Assembly: GCF_052115385.1 (NCBI RefSeq)
Contig: NZ_JBFRGP010000001.1
Location: 496,001 to 560,000 of the forward strand
Direction of reading: 5' to 3'
DNA from: Dyella_D sp052115385
Lineage (GTDB): Bacteria; Pseudomonadota; Gammaproteobacteria; Xanthomonadales; Rhodanobacteraceae
DNA length: 64,000 nt
Position numbers and translations under genes: made by a program. The notes below the pieces were generated by a model that ran no database searches, was not told the DNA's origin, and saw nothing but the letters and a program-made list of their open reading frames with translations. Below, in pieces: positions 35,277 through 46,661 of this stretch. How positions within the stretch are numbered: position 1 is the stretch's first letter; the number at the start of each line of letters is the position of its first letter.

Positions 35277-36569
35277 ATGCAGGTTTCGGTTGAAAACGTT
35301 GGCAAGCTCGAGCGCAAGCTCACGGTGAAATTCCCCGCGGAGCGCTTCGAGTCGCAGGTCAGCGCGCGCATCGCCGAGATGGGCCGCACGGTGCGCCTGA
35401 AGGGCTTCCGTCCGGGCAAGGTGCCGACCACGGTGATCCAGCAGCGCTTCGGCGCGCAGGTGCGTGGCGAAGTGCTGTCCGACCTGATCGGCAGCACCCT
35501 GCGCGACGCGGTGAACCAGGAGAACCTGCGTCCGGTCGCCAACCCGGCGGTGGACACCACCGGCCAGCCGGAAAACGGCGAGATCAGCTACACCGCCACC
35601 TTCGAGATCATGCCGGAGTTCCCGGAAGTCGACGTGGCCGCGCTGGAAATCCAGCGCCCGGTCGCCGAAGTGACCGACGCCGACATCGAGAAGATGATCG
35701 AGACCCTGCGCGCCCAGCGCCGCAGCTTCGACGACGTGTCCCGCGCCTCGGCCGAGGGCGACTTCGTGATGTTCGAGTACAGCGCCGTCGCCGGCGACTA
35801 CCGCTTCCCGGCCGAGGGCCTGGAGCGCGCCGGCAGCGTGCTCGGCTCGGGCACCCTGTTCAAGGCGCTGGACGAGGCCCTGACCGGCCGCTCGGCTGGT
35901 GACGAATTCGACACCGACGTGGCGTTCCCCGCCGATTTCCGCAACGAAAGCCTGGCCGGCCAGACCGCCAAGGTCTCGTTCAAGATCGTGAAGGTGCAGG
36001 AGCCCAAGCTGCCGACCGTGGACGGCGAGTTCGCCAAGCTGTTCGGCATCGTCGATGGCGACCTCGAGCAGTTCCACAAGGAAGTGCGCAACAACCTCGA
36101 GCGCGAGCTGAAGGCCACCCTGATGGCCCGCCTGAAGTCCCAGGTGGCCGAGAAGCTGGCCGATGCCCACGACGGCCTCGAAGTGCCGAACATCATGGTG
36201 CAGTCCGAAGCCCAGCAGCTTGCCGCCGGCAGCGTGCCGCGCGGCCAGCAGCCGCCGCCGCAGCTGGTCGAGGCCGCCACCCCGATGGCCCGCAAGCGGG
36301 TGATCGCCGGCCTGCTGATGAGCGAGCTGGCCCGCAAGCAGGAGCTGAAGCTGGACCGGATCCGCCTGGCCGAGCAGCTGGCCGCGATCGCCTCGACCTA
36401 CGAGGAGCCGGAAAAGGTCATTGAACTGTACAACTCCGACCCCCAACTGATGTCCGGGCTGCAGAACCGCGTGATGGAAGACCAGGTCGCGCTGTGGGTG
36501 GCGGACCACGCCAAGACCACCGACGACAAGCTGAGCTTCGACGAGGTGATGCGCCCGGTCAGCGCCTGA
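35277..36569 (+). CDS. tig: trigger factor
   Basis: 430 residues. The ribosome-binding signature is GFRPGKVP (about 42-49), the FKBP-type isomerase domain runs about 155-245 (ASAEGDFVMFEYSA, GDEFDTDVAFPADF) and the C-terminal chaperone arms follow. It meets nascent chains at the ribosome exit. Start ATG 35277 has AGGAG upstream. It leads the conserved order tig-clpP-clpX-lon-hupB. Confidence 0.97.
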   Translation: MQVSVENVGKLERKLTVKFPAERFESQVSARIAEMGRTVRLKGFRPGKVPTTVIQQRFGAQVRGEVLSDLIGSTLRDAVNQENLRPVANPAVDTTGQPENGEISYTATFEIMPEFPEVDVAALEIQRPVAEVTDADIEKMIETLRAQRRSFDDVSRASAEGDFVMFEYSAVAGDYRFPAEGLERAGSVLGSGTLFKALDEALTGRSAGDEFDTDVAFPADFRNESLAGQTAKVSFKIVKVQEPKLPTVDGEFAKLFGIVDGDLEQFHKEVRNNLERELKATLMARLKSQVAEKLADAHDGLEVPNIMVQSEAQQLAAGSVPRGQQPPPQLVEAATPMARKRVIAGLLMSELARKQELKLDRIRLAEQLAAIASTYEEPEKVIELYNSDPQLMSGLQNRVMEDQVALWVADHAKTTDDKLSFDEVMRPVSA

Positions 36570-36767
36570 GGCGGGTATCGATCGACACCCGCTTGACCTT
36601 TGGTTAAAGAGTCATCGCGGCCGGCCCGTACGGGCCCGGCCGCAAAGCGGGCAACGACGAGCAACGTGCCGCGAACATGCGCGATTTCCGCCCGGATGGC
36701 GGTTTCAGGCAGTTTCCAGCACGATCCACCAGCAACATCAGGCGTATCAACCCGGAGAGCGACAAGC

Positions 36768-37397
36768 ATGGCCATGGACCCGATCCAGAACCTCAACCTG
36801 GTCCCCATCGTCGTCGAGCAGACCGCCCGCGGCGAACGTTCGTACGACATCTATTCGCGCCTGCTGAAAGAGCGCGTGATCTTCCTGGTCGGCGAAGTCA
36901 ACGACCAGGTTGCCAACCTGCTGGTCGCGCAGATGCTGTTCCTGGAGTCCGAAAACCCGGACAAGGACATCCATCTGTACATCAACAGCCCGGGCGGTGC
37001 GGTCACCGCCGGCCTGGCGATCTACGACACCATGCAGTTCGTCAAGCCCGACGTCAGCACCATGTGCGTGGGCCAGGCCTGCAGCGCCGCCTCGCTGCTG
37101 CTGATGGCCGGCGCCAAGGGCAAGCGCTATTCACTGCCCAATTCGCGCGTGATGATCCACCAGCCGTCGGGCGGCGCCCGCGGCCAGGCGACGGATATCG
37201 AGATCCAGGCCCAGGAAATCCTGTACCTGCGTCGCCGCCTTAACGATATTTACGTGCAGCACACCGGCCAGCCGCTGGACAAGATCGAGCGGGACATGGA
37301 GCGTGACCGCTTCATGAGCGCCGAGGCCGCCCGCGAATACGGCCTGATCGACCAGGTGCTCGACCGCCGCACCGGCGAAACGGTCAAGTCGGCCTGA
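36768..37397 (+). CDS. clpP: ATP-dependent Clp protease proteolytic subunit
   Basis: 209 residues with the catalytic triad Ser106 (GQACSAAS), His131 (RVMIHQP) and Asp180 (ERDMERDRF), matching E. coli numbering with an offset of five. It forms the tetradecameric chamber used with ClpX. Start MAMDPIQNLN at 36768 has GGAGAG upstream; in-frame sequence back to 36600 is non-coding in character. Confidence 0.97.
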   Translation: MAMDPIQNLNLVPIVVEQTARGERSYDIYSRLLKERVIFLVGEVNDQVANLLVAQMLFLESENPDKDIHLYINSPGGAVTAGLAIYDTMQFVKPDVSTMCVGQACSAASLLLMAGAKGKRYSLPNSRVMIHQPSGGARGQATDIEIQAQEILYLRRRLNDIYVQHTGQPLDKIERDMERDRFMSAEAAREYGLIDQVLDRRTGETVKSA

Positions 37398-37427
37398 TCC
37401 GCGGCCGTTACAGTGCTTGGGAGCTAG

Positions 37428-37459
37428 GGTTCTGCGTCTGGAATCGGACGCGGAACCCT
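37428..37459. other. hairpin between clpP and clpX
   Basis: GGGTTCTGCGTC pairs with GACGCGGAACCC (one wobble) around a 7-nt loop. A TGCTATTCT extended -10-like box follows at about 37461-37470. It may attenuate read-through from clpP while a separate clpX promoter lies just downstream. Confidence 0.45.
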
Positions 37460-37502
37460 GTGCTATTCTCGCGTCGCAACCGATTTACAGCAGGGTTACA
37501 GC

Positions 37503-38798
37503 ATGACTGACGAGCGGCAGGGCCGTTCCAACGACAGCGGCAAGATTCTCTACTGCTCCTTCTGCGGCAAGAGCCAGCATGAAGTGCGCAAGCTGATCGC
37601 GGGTCCCTCCGTGTTCATCTGCGATGAGTGCGTGGAGCTTTGCAACGACATCATCCGCGAGGAACTGGAGGAGAAGGCCGCCTCCGGGCGCAGCCAGCTG
37701 CCCAAGCCGCGCGAGATCATGGAAACGCTCGATCAGTACGTGGTCGGCCAGACCCGCGCGAAGAAGGCGCTGGCGGTGGCCGTGTACAACCACTACAAGC
37801 GCATGGAGTCGCGTCAGAAGAGCGACGACGTCGAGCTGGGCAAGTCCAACATCCTGCTGATCGGCCCCACCGGTTCGGGCAAGACGCTGCTCGCCGAAAC
37901 GCTGGCGCGCCTGCTCAACGTGCCGTTCACCATCGCCGACGCCACCACGCTGACCGAAGCGGGCTACGTGGGCGAGGATGTGGAAAACATCATCCAGAAG
38001 CTGCTGCAGAAGTGCGACTACGACGTCGAGAAGGCGCAGTCGGGCATCGTCTACATCGACGAAATCGACAAGATCTCGCGCAAGAGCGAGAACCCGTCGA
38101 TCACCCGCGACGTGTCCGGCGAAGGCGTGCAGCAGGCGCTGCTGAAGCTGATCGAGGGCACCCTGGCCTCGGTGCCGCCGCAGGGCGGCCGCAAGCATCC
38201 GCAGCAGGAATTCCTGCAGGTCGACACCAAGAACATCCTCTTCATCTGCGGCGGCGCATTCGCCGGCCTGGAGAAGGTGATCCAGCAGCGTTCCGAGACG
38301 ACGGGCATCGGCTTCTCCGCCGAAGTGCGCAGCAAGGAACGCACCGAGAACCTCGGCAAGGTGCTGGCCGAGGTGGAGCCGTCGGACCTGGTGCGCTTCG
38401 GCCTGATCCCGGAATTCGTCGGCCGCCTGCCGGTGGTCGCGACCCTGGACGAGCTGGACGAGCCCGCCCTGGTGAAGATCCTCACCGAGCCGCGCAACGC
38501 CGTCACCAAGCAGTTCAAGAAACTGTTCGAGATGGAAGGCGTGGAGCTGGAATTCCGCCCGGAAGCCCTGCAGGCGATCGCCCGCAAGGCGCTGAAGCGC
38601 AAGACCGGCGCGCGCGGCCTGCGCACCATCCTGGAGCAGGTGCTGCTCGACACCATGTACGAGCTGCCCTCGCTGGAGCACGTCAGCAAGGTGGTCGTGG
38701 ACGACGCCGTCATCAACGGCCAGGCCGAGCCCTACCTGATCTATCGCGGCAACCTGCAGCAGCAGCGCGTGGCGGGCGAGAGCGGCGACGCGGCCTGA
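37503..38798 (+). CDS. clpX: ATP-dependent Clp protease ATP-binding subunit ClpX
   Basis: 431 residues: N-terminal zinc-binding domain with Cys18, Cys21, Cys40 and Cys43, Walker A GPTGSGKT (121-128), Walker B IVYIDEIDK, and the ClpP-docking loop GIGFSAEV. AAA+ unfoldase that feeds substrates into ClpP. Followed by a strong terminator. Confidence 0.97.
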   Translation: MTDERQGRSNDSGKILYCSFCGKSQHEVRKLIAGPSVFICDECVELCNDIIREELEEKAASGRSQLPKPREIMETLDQYVVGQTRAKKALAVAVYNHYKRMESRQKSDDVELGKSNILLIGPTGSGKTLLAETLARLLNVPFTIADATTLTEAGYVGEDVENIIQKLLQKCDYDVEKAQSGIVYIDEIDKISRKSENPSITRDVSGEGVQQALLKLIEGTLASVPPQGGRKHPQQEFLQVDTKNILFICGGAFAGLEKVIQQRSETTGIGFSAEVRSKERTENLGKVLAEVEPSDLVRFGLIPEFVGRLPVVATLDELDEPALVKILTEPRNAVTKQFKKLFEMEGVELEFRPEALQAIARKALKRKTGARGLRTILEQVLLDTMYELPSLEHVSKVVVDDAVINGQAEPYLIYRGNLQQQRVAGESGDAA

Positions 38799-38819
38799 AC
38801 CGTGTTTCCAGGCTGAACG

Positions 38820-38853
38820 AACGGCTCCGGCGCAATCCGGGGCCGTTTTTTTT
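38820..38853 (+). terminator. rho-independent terminator after clpX
   Basis: Stem ACGGCTCCGG/CCGGGGCCGT with loop CGCAAT followed by T8. Confidence 0.92.
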
Positions 38854-39014
38854 GGGGCCGTTGTTTAAGGCCATCTTTTTGCTCGGGGCCGTTTTGGTTT
38901 TCGTTGTCGCGCATGCACTTGTATGACGCCGTCACGGCCTCCACTTGACGATCAGATGCCTCCGGCGCAGTGTCGGGGCGTAGTCGTTTTAGTCCCCAGA
39001 GGGAACCATTTCAC

Positions 39015-41522
<2,508 letters not shown>

Positions 41523-41550
41523 GCGAGCATTGGTCGTCGCTTCGAGCGAA

Positions 41551-41582
41551 AGTGGCATGCCTCTGGCATGCCACTTTTTTGT
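41551..41582 (+). terminator. rho-independent terminator after lon
   Basis: AGTGGCATGCC/GGCATGCCACT stem with a TCT loop and T6. Confidence 0.93.
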
Positions 41583-41687
41583 TGCGCGAATGCGTCGTCG
41601 CATGTGCGTCGGCTAACGTTTCGCACCCCTTCCGGCAAGTGCCGCCGCAAGCCTTCGAAAACCCTGAAAGCCTTGGTATTGCTTGTA

Positions 41688-41716
41688 TTGCGGACCCTAG
41701 GGGCCACTGGTATAAA
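41688..41716 (+). promoter_or_regulatory. hupB promoter
   Basis: TTGCGG (41688-41693), 17-bp spacer, TATAAA (41711-41716), about 150 bp upstream of the HU start, implying a long 5' leader. Confidence 0.6.
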
Positions 41717-41864
41717 GAGCGGCACCGCAATCCACGCGCGACGTCGGAAGCGCATCGATGCGGGGTCGCGGGGCGGCGCCCACCGGTCGCCAAATCATCC
41801 AAGTCGGCGTTGTCTCGTCCCAGACTGACCACGCGCGCCGCACAACGTTTAAGGGAGTGTCTCA

Positions 41865-42137
41865 ATGAATAAAACCGATCTGATCAATGCCATTGCCGAG
41901 AAGGCCGAACTCACCAAGGCCGATGCCGGCCGCGCGCTCGAGGCGTTCTTCGAGACCGTGCAGAAGGCGCTGAAGAAGGGTGACGATGTGTCGGTCGTTG
42001 GCTTTGGCACGTTCACCGTACGCAAGCGCGCCGCCCGTACCGGTCGCAACCCGCGCACCAACGAGACGATCAAGATCAAGGCCTCGAAGGTTCCGGCTTT
42101 CAAGGCTGGCAAGACCCTGAAGGATGCCCTAAACTAA
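41865..42137 (+). CDS. hupB: DNA-binding protein HU-beta
   Basis: 90 residues, the standard HU length. MNKTDLINAIAEKAELTKAD at the N-terminus, GFGTFTVRKRAARTGRNPRT forming the DNA-binding arm and VPAFKAGKTLKDALN at the end are all typical. Nucleoid protein that bends DNA. Its place after lon is conserved in gammaproteobacteria. Confidence 0.97.
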   Translation: MNKTDLINAIAEKAELTKADAGRALEAFFETVQKALKKGDDVSVVGFGTFTVRKRAARTGRNPRTNETIKIKASKVPAFKAGKTLKDALN

Positions 42138-42157
42138 GCGGCTTATCGCTTGGTTTC

Positions 42158-42232
42158 GGGTGCTTAGCTCAGCGGTAGAGCACCGCCCTTACAAGGCGAT
42201 GGTCGTAGGTTCGATCCCTACAGCACCCACCA
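42158..42232 (+). tRNA. tRNA-Val(TAC)
   Basis: 75 nt with acceptor GGGTGCT/AGCACCC, anticodon loop CTTACAA (TAC), T-arm GTAGGTTCGATCCCTAC and encoded CCA. The outermost anticodon-stem pair (C27-A43) is mismatched. Confidence 0.95.
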
Positions 42233-42241
42233 GAAAACTGC

Positions 42242-42318
42242 GGAGCGGTAGTTCAGTCGGTTAGAATGCTGGCCTGTCACGCCGGAGGTCGCGGGTTCGA
42301 GTCCCGTCCGCTCCGCCA
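42242..42318 (+). tRNA. tRNA-Asp(GTC), copy 1
   Basis: 77 nt, acceptor GGAGCGG/CCGCTCC, anticodon GTC in loop TGTCACG, T-arm GCGGGTTCGAGTCCCGT, encoded CCA. Nine bp after tRNA-Val and the same sequence as the copy at 55537-55613. Confidence 0.96.
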
Positions 42319-42409
42319 CAGTTCGCAAGGGCGCCCGCGTGGCGCCCTTGCTTTTTATGGACCGCGCCGGGTCGGGCGCACTTGATCAACCCTGACGGGG
42401 AAGATTCCC

Positions 42410-44314
42410 ATGTTGCAGGCACTACGTACCAAGATGCACGGCTGGCCGTCGATCCTGATCCTCGGCATCTGTGTGTTCGCCATCTCGTTCTTCGGCATCG
42501 AGTCGTATTTCATGTCGCATACCGAGACCTTCGTGGCGAAGGTGGGCAAGCATGAGATCTCCCAGCAGGACCTGCAGCAGCGCATGAACAATCTGCGCCA
42601 GCAGATGGTCCAGCAGCAGGGTGAGCAGTTCGACGCCGCCGCGTTCGAGAAGCCGGAAAACAAGCTGCGCGTGGTCAACGCGATGGTCGACCAGCGCCTG
42701 CTGGTGGATGCCGCCGAGAAGATGGGCATGCGCATCTCCGACCAGCAGCTGCGCGACGCCATCATGGCCTTCCCGGGCCTGCAGCAGAACGGCAAGTTCG
42801 ACGCCGGCCTGTATCGCGCCTTCCTCGCCGGCATGGGCCGCACGCCCGGCCAGTTCGAGGCGGAGCTGCGCAACGAACTGGACGTCGCCCAGCTGCCCGA
42901 CGCGATCACCGCGTCCACCCTGGTCACCGACGCCGACATCGACCGTTATCTCAACCTCAGCATGCAGCGCCGCGACCTGCGCTACTTCGCGCTGCCGCGC
43001 CCGGCGCTGACCGACACCAAGGTCGACGACGCGCAGATCGACGCTTACTACAAGTCGCACCAGGGCGACTTCATGAATCCCGAGCAGGTCTCGGTGAAGT
43101 ACATCGAAGTCAGCGGCGGCGACCTGAAGCTGGACACCCAGCCCAGCGAGGACGACCTGAAGAAGCGCTACGACGAAGGCAAGCAGCGCTTCATGATGCC
43201 GGAGCAGCGCCTGGTCTCGCACATCCTGGTCAACGTGCCGAAGAACGCCACGCCGGAGCAGCAGAAGGCCGCGCTGGCCAAGGCCGAGCAGCTCGCCGGC
43301 GAAGCCAGGCCGGACAACTTCGCCAAGCTGGCCGGGCAGTCCTCCGACGACCTCGGTTCCAAGCGCACCGGCGGCGACCTGGGCTGGCTGGAGAAGGGCG
43401 TGGCCAATCCGGCCTTCGACGAGGCGCTGTTCACGCTGGCGAAGGGCCAGGTGTCCAAGCCGGTGCTGTCCGACGAGGGTTACCACGTGCTGTGGCTGCG
43501 CGACGTGCGCAATGGCCAGCCCAAGCCGTTCGCCGACGTGCGCGAGCAGCTGGTGAAGGAAGCGCTGACCGGCGACCGCGACCGCAAGTACAACGAAATC
43601 GCCGGCAAGCTCACCGACAGCGCCTACCAGAATCCGGGCTCGCTGGAGCCGGCCGCGCAGGCCCTGGGCCTGCCGATCAAGACCTCCGAGCTGTTCTCGC
43701 GCCAGGGTGGCGCGGGCATCACCGCCAACCCGAAGCTGGCGCAGGCCGCGTTCGCCGACGACGTGCTGGCGCAGGGCAACAACTCCGGCCTGATCGACCT
43801 GGGCAACGACCATGCGGTGGTGATCCACGTCGACAAGCACGTGTCCGCCGCCGTCAAGCCGCTGGCCGAGGTGCGCGACATCGTGCGCCAGAAGATCCTG
43901 GACGAGCGCGTCGCCGCCGCCGCCAAGGCCAAGTCCGACGAGCTGCTGGCCCGTCTGCAGAAGGGCGAGGACATCGCCGCCGTGGCCGCTTCGGTCGGCG
44001 CGCCGCTGAAGACCTCCAGCGAAGCGACCCGCGGCCTGGCCGACGTGTCGCCGGAACTGGTCGACGCCGCGTTCAAGCTGCCGCATCCGGCGCAGGGCAA
44101 GTCGCAGTTCACCAGCGTGGCGCAGCAGGACGGCTCGTACGACCTGCTGGCGCTGGACAAGGTGCAGGACGCCGACCTGTCCAAGCTGCCGGCCCAGCAG
44201 CGCGACATGCTGCGTCAGCAGATGGCGCGCGTGTACGGCGCTTCGGCGACGCAGGAGTTCATCGATGCGCTGAAGGCGAAGACCGAGATCAAGGTCGCCA
44301 CGGATCGCATGTAA
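42410..44314 (+). CDS. ppiD: periplasmic folding chaperone/isomerase PpiD
   Basis: 634 residues: N-terminal membrane anchor (ILILGICVFAISFFGIE, about 15-31), a SurA-like N-domain and a parvulin domain (about 262-365: RLVSHILVNVPKNATPEQQK, GGDLGWLEKGVANPAFDEAL, LSDEGYHVLWLRDV). It helps fold proteins emerging from the Sec translocon. Position after hupB and the tRNAs matches the conserved lon-hupB-ppiD order. Confidence 0.94.
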   Translation: MLQALRTKMHGWPSILILGICVFAISFFGIESYFMSHTETFVAKVGKHEISQQDLQQRMNNLRQQMVQQQGEQFDAAAFEKPENKLRVVNAMVDQRLLVDAAEKMGMRISDQQLRDAIMAFPGLQQNGKFDAGLYRAFLAGMGRTPGQFEAELRNELDVAQLPDAITASTLVTDADIDRYLNLSMQRRDLRYFALPRPALTDTKVDDAQIDAYYKSHQGDFMNPEQVSVKYIEVSGGDLKLDTQPSEDDLKKRYDEGKQRFMMPEQRLVSHILVNVPKNATPEQQKAALAKAEQLAGEARPDNFAKLAGQSSDDLGSKRTGGDLGWLEKGVANPAFDEALFTLAKGQVSKPVLSDEGYHVLWLRDVRNGQPKPFADVREQLVKEALTGDRDRKYNEIAGKLTDSAYQNPGSLEPAAQALGLPIKTSELFSRQGGAGITANPKLAQAAFADDVLAQGNNSGLIDLGNDHAVVIHVDKHVSAAVKPLAEVRDIVRQKILDERVAAAAKAKSDELLARLQKGEDIAAVAASVGAPLKTSSEATRGLADVSPELVDAAFKLPHPAQGKSQFTSVAQQDGSYDLLALDKVQDADLSKLPAQQRDMLRQQMARVYGASATQEFIDALKAKTEIKVATDRM

Positions 44315-44335
44315 GCAAGCGATTCGGTGATACCC

Positions 44336-44364
44336 AAAAAGGCGACCGAAGGGTCGCCTTTTTC
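44336..44364 (+). terminator. rho-independent terminator after ppiD
   Basis: GGCGACC-GAAG-GGTCGCC stem preceded by A5 and followed by T5; may work in both directions. Confidence 0.9.
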
Positions 44365-44403
44365 TTGGTGAGTTCCGGGTGCGGACAGCAGTGGTGCCCA
44401 TCG

Positions 44404-44514
44404 ATCGTCATTCCGGCGCAGGCCGGAATCCGGTAGCAACGGCATTCGATGGTGAGATATCGCGGAAATCGAGCTCTATCGCTACTGGATTCCGGCCTGC
44501 GCCGGAATGACGAT
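44404..44514. repeat. REP/BIME-like inverted repeat, family 2
   Basis: Left arm 44404-44437 and right arm 44481-44514 match inverted at 33 of 34 positions. Each arm itself contains the palindromic core TTCCGGCGCAGGCCGGAA. Located between convergent ppiD and fabI. A one-armed variant with C in place of T (GTCATCCCGG) is at 61225-61250. Confidence 0.88.
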
Positions 44515-44559
44515 GTCTGTGCGGCGACGCGATTCAAGCGCGCCTGGCACCAGGTCTCG

Positions 44560-45342
44560 TCAGACGCCGGTCATGCCGAGGATGTTGTACCCCGCATCGA
44601 CATAGGTGATCTCACCGGTGATGCCCGAAGCGAGATCCGAGCACAGGAACGCCGCCACATTGCCTACTTCGTCGATCGTCACGCTGCGCCGCAACGGCGC
44701 GTGCTCTTCCACATGCTCCAGCATCTTGCGGAAGTTGGAGACGCCCGCAGCGGCCAGCGTCTTGATCGGTCCCGCGGAAATGGCATTCACCCGCGTGCCC
44801 TCCGGCCCGAGGTTGAAAGCGAGGTAACGCACGTTCGCTTCCAGGCTCGCCTTGGCCAGGCCCATCACGTTGTAGCTGGACAGCGCACGCTCCGCGCCGA
44901 GATAGCTGAGCGTGAGGATCGCGCCGCCGCGCCCGGCCATCAGCGGCCGCGCCGCGCGGGCTAACGCGGCGAGGCTGTAGCTGGAGATGTCGTGCGCGAC
45001 GGCGAAGTTCTCGCGCGTCAGCTGGTCGAGGAATTCGCCTTGCAGCGCCTCGCGCGGCGCGTAGCCCACCGAATGCACCAGGATGTCGAAACCATCCCAG
45101 TGTCGGCCCAGCGCGGCGAAAAGCTGTTCGATCTGGCCGTCGTCCGCCACGTCGCAGGGCAGCACGATGTTGGAGCCGAAGGCGTTGGCCGCTTCGTCGA
45201 CGCGATCCTTGAGCCGTTCGTTCTGATAGGTGAAGGCCAGTTGCGCGCCTTCGCGGTACATCGCATTGGCGATGCCCCAGGCGATCGAGCGTTGGCTGGC
45301 GATGCCGACGATCAGTGCGCGCTTGCCATGCAGGAATCCCAT
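44560..45342 (-). CDS. fabI: enoyl-[acyl-carrier-protein] reductase (NADH) FabI
   Basis: 260 residues of the short-chain dehydrogenase type. The FabI cofactor region is GKRALIVGIASQRSIAWGIA, and the catalytic Tyr-x6-Lys is in SYNVMGLAKASLEANVRYLA; GPIKTLAAAGVSNF follows. Last step of each round of fatty-acid elongation. Length and motifs match E. coli FabI. Single gene, convergent with ppiD across a family-2 repeat. Confidence 0.95.
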   Translation of the reverse strand: MGFLHGKRALIVGIASQRSIAWGIANAMYREGAQLAFTYQNERLKDRVDEAANAFGSNIVLPCDVADDGQIEQLFAALGRHWDGFDILVHSVGYAPREALQGEFLDQLTRENFAVAHDISSYSLAALARAARPLMAGRGGAILTLSYLGAERALSSYNVMGLAKASLEANVRYLAFNLGPEGTRVNAISAGPIKTLAAAGVSNFRKMLEHVEEHAPLRRSVTIDEVGNVAAFLCSDLASGITGEITYVDAGYNILGMTGV

Positions 45343-45425
45343 ACCCAGTCCCCCATGCCCATCTCGCTAAGCGGCGGCGGCGCGCGGTGGCGCGTCGCGG
45401 CAAGTCTAGCGCGGTCCGCGCAGGG

Positions 45426-46661
45426 TCAACCTTGCGCGCTGAGCTTCAGCACCTGGCCCAGCCGCAGCTTGGAACCCTGCAGGCCGTTCCAGCGCTTGAT
45501 CTGGTTGACGTCCAGCGAATAGTGGCGCGCGATGTTCCACAGCGTTTCGCCGGCCTTGACCGTATGCGTGTGCGAAGCCGCGGTGGAAGCGTTGTCGTCC
45601 TGCGTGGCCGACGGTCCGTTCGTCGCCGCGGCCAGGCGGTTGTCGTTCGCATCATTGCTGGCGAGGTTGTTGCCGTTCTGCAGCAGCGAGTTGCGGAACT
45701 GCTCGACGCGGCCGCTCGGCATCACCAGGTAAGAGGCGGCGCGCTTGTCGACATAGCCGTTGCGGAAACCCGCATTGAGGTTCTTCAACTCATCCACCGA
45801 CATGCCGGCATGGTTGGCCGCCTGGGCCAGCGGCATCGAGCGGTCGACGTCGACCGACACCAGCTGCTGCTCCGGCGTGATCAACGGCAGCTCGACATGG
45901 AAGCGCTGCGGTTCGCGCACCACGCAGGAAATCGCCAGCAGCTTGGCCAGGTGTTCGCGGGTGACGCGCTTGACCGGCATCCTGGGCATCGCCGGCTTTT
46001 CGCCAGGCATGCCGTAGCGGCTGACCATGCCGCGCACGGCGAACTCGCCGGCGTTGAAGGCGTAGTCCGCCATGCGCCAGTCACCGAGATCGTCGTGATA
46101 GCGCTTGAGCAGCGCCATGATCGCGTCGGTCGCCGCGGGCATGTCCAGGCGGCCGTCGAAATTCTTGTCCACGCGCATGCCCAGCGCATTCGCCGTCACC
46201 GGCATGATCTGCCACATGCCGGCGGGGTTGCCCTTCACGCCGGGCACCGGGCGGTAATGGCTTTCCACCCACGGCAGCAGGGCGAACTCGCCCGCCACGT
46301 CGTGCTTGGCGGCGATCTGCTGCACATACATCAGGCGCGGCATCACCTCGCGCATCTGCGCTTCGAACGCGCTGGGGTTCTGCGTGTAGCGCCGCGCCCA
46401 ATCCATGATCACCGGATCGGCATCGCAATCGGCCATCCTGAAACTGCCGCGCAACTGCTCCCACACATTGCTGCTGTCCTGCGGCGCGGCGGGCGCGTCG
46501 ACGTGGCTGGCGACATTGTTCACCGCGGGCTTGGTCGAAGCGGGCTTGACCACGCGCGGCGCGCTGGCCGTCGATGACGGCTGCTGGGGCGACGTGCCGG
46601 CGCAGGCGGCGAGGCACAGCGCCAGCGACGCGGGAAGCAGGCGAAGGCTGGGGCGTGTCAT
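45426..46661 (-). CDS. mltD: membrane-bound lytic murein transglycosylase D-like lipoprotein
   Basis: 411 residues. Lipoprotein signal with the modified cysteine at 20 (ALCLAAC), a SLT domain with the catalytic glutamate in LLPWVESHYRP, then GMWQIMPVTANALGM and a C-terminal LysM domain (about 366-408, HTVKAGETLWNIARHYSL). It cleaves peptidoglycan glycan strands. Its start overlaps the gloB stop by 4 bp, the usual gloB-mltD pair. Only one LysM repeat is visible, fewer than in E. coli MltD. Confidence 0.92.
   Translation of the reverse strand: MTRPSLRLLPASLALCLAACAGTSPQQPSSTASAPRVVKPASTKPAVNNVASHVDAPAAPQDSSNVWEQLRGSFRMADCDADPVIMDWARRYTQNPSAFEAQMREVMPRLMYVQQIAAKHDVAGEFALLPWVESHYRPVPGVKGNPAGMWQIMPVTANALGMRVDKNFDGRLDMPAATDAIMALLKRYHDDLGDWRMADYAFNAGEFAVRGMVSRYGMPGEKPAMPRMPVKRVTREHLAKLLAISCVVREPQRFHVELPLITPEQQLVSVDVDRSMPLAQAANHAGMSVDELKNLNAGFRNGYVDKRAASYLVMPSGRVEQFRNSLLQNGNNLASNDANDNRLAAATNGPSATQDDNASTAASHTHTVKAGETLWNIARHYSLDVNQIKRWNGLQGSKLRLGQVLKLSAQG

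Noticed and set aside
38930..39014. Heat-shock (sigma-32) promoter before lon
   Set aside because: A TTGAC is present but no convincing CCCCAT-type -10 at proper spacing could be seen.
42422..44401. 659-codon - strand frame opposite ppiD
   Set aside because: Shadow of ppiD; composition lacks any domain and crosses the terminator.
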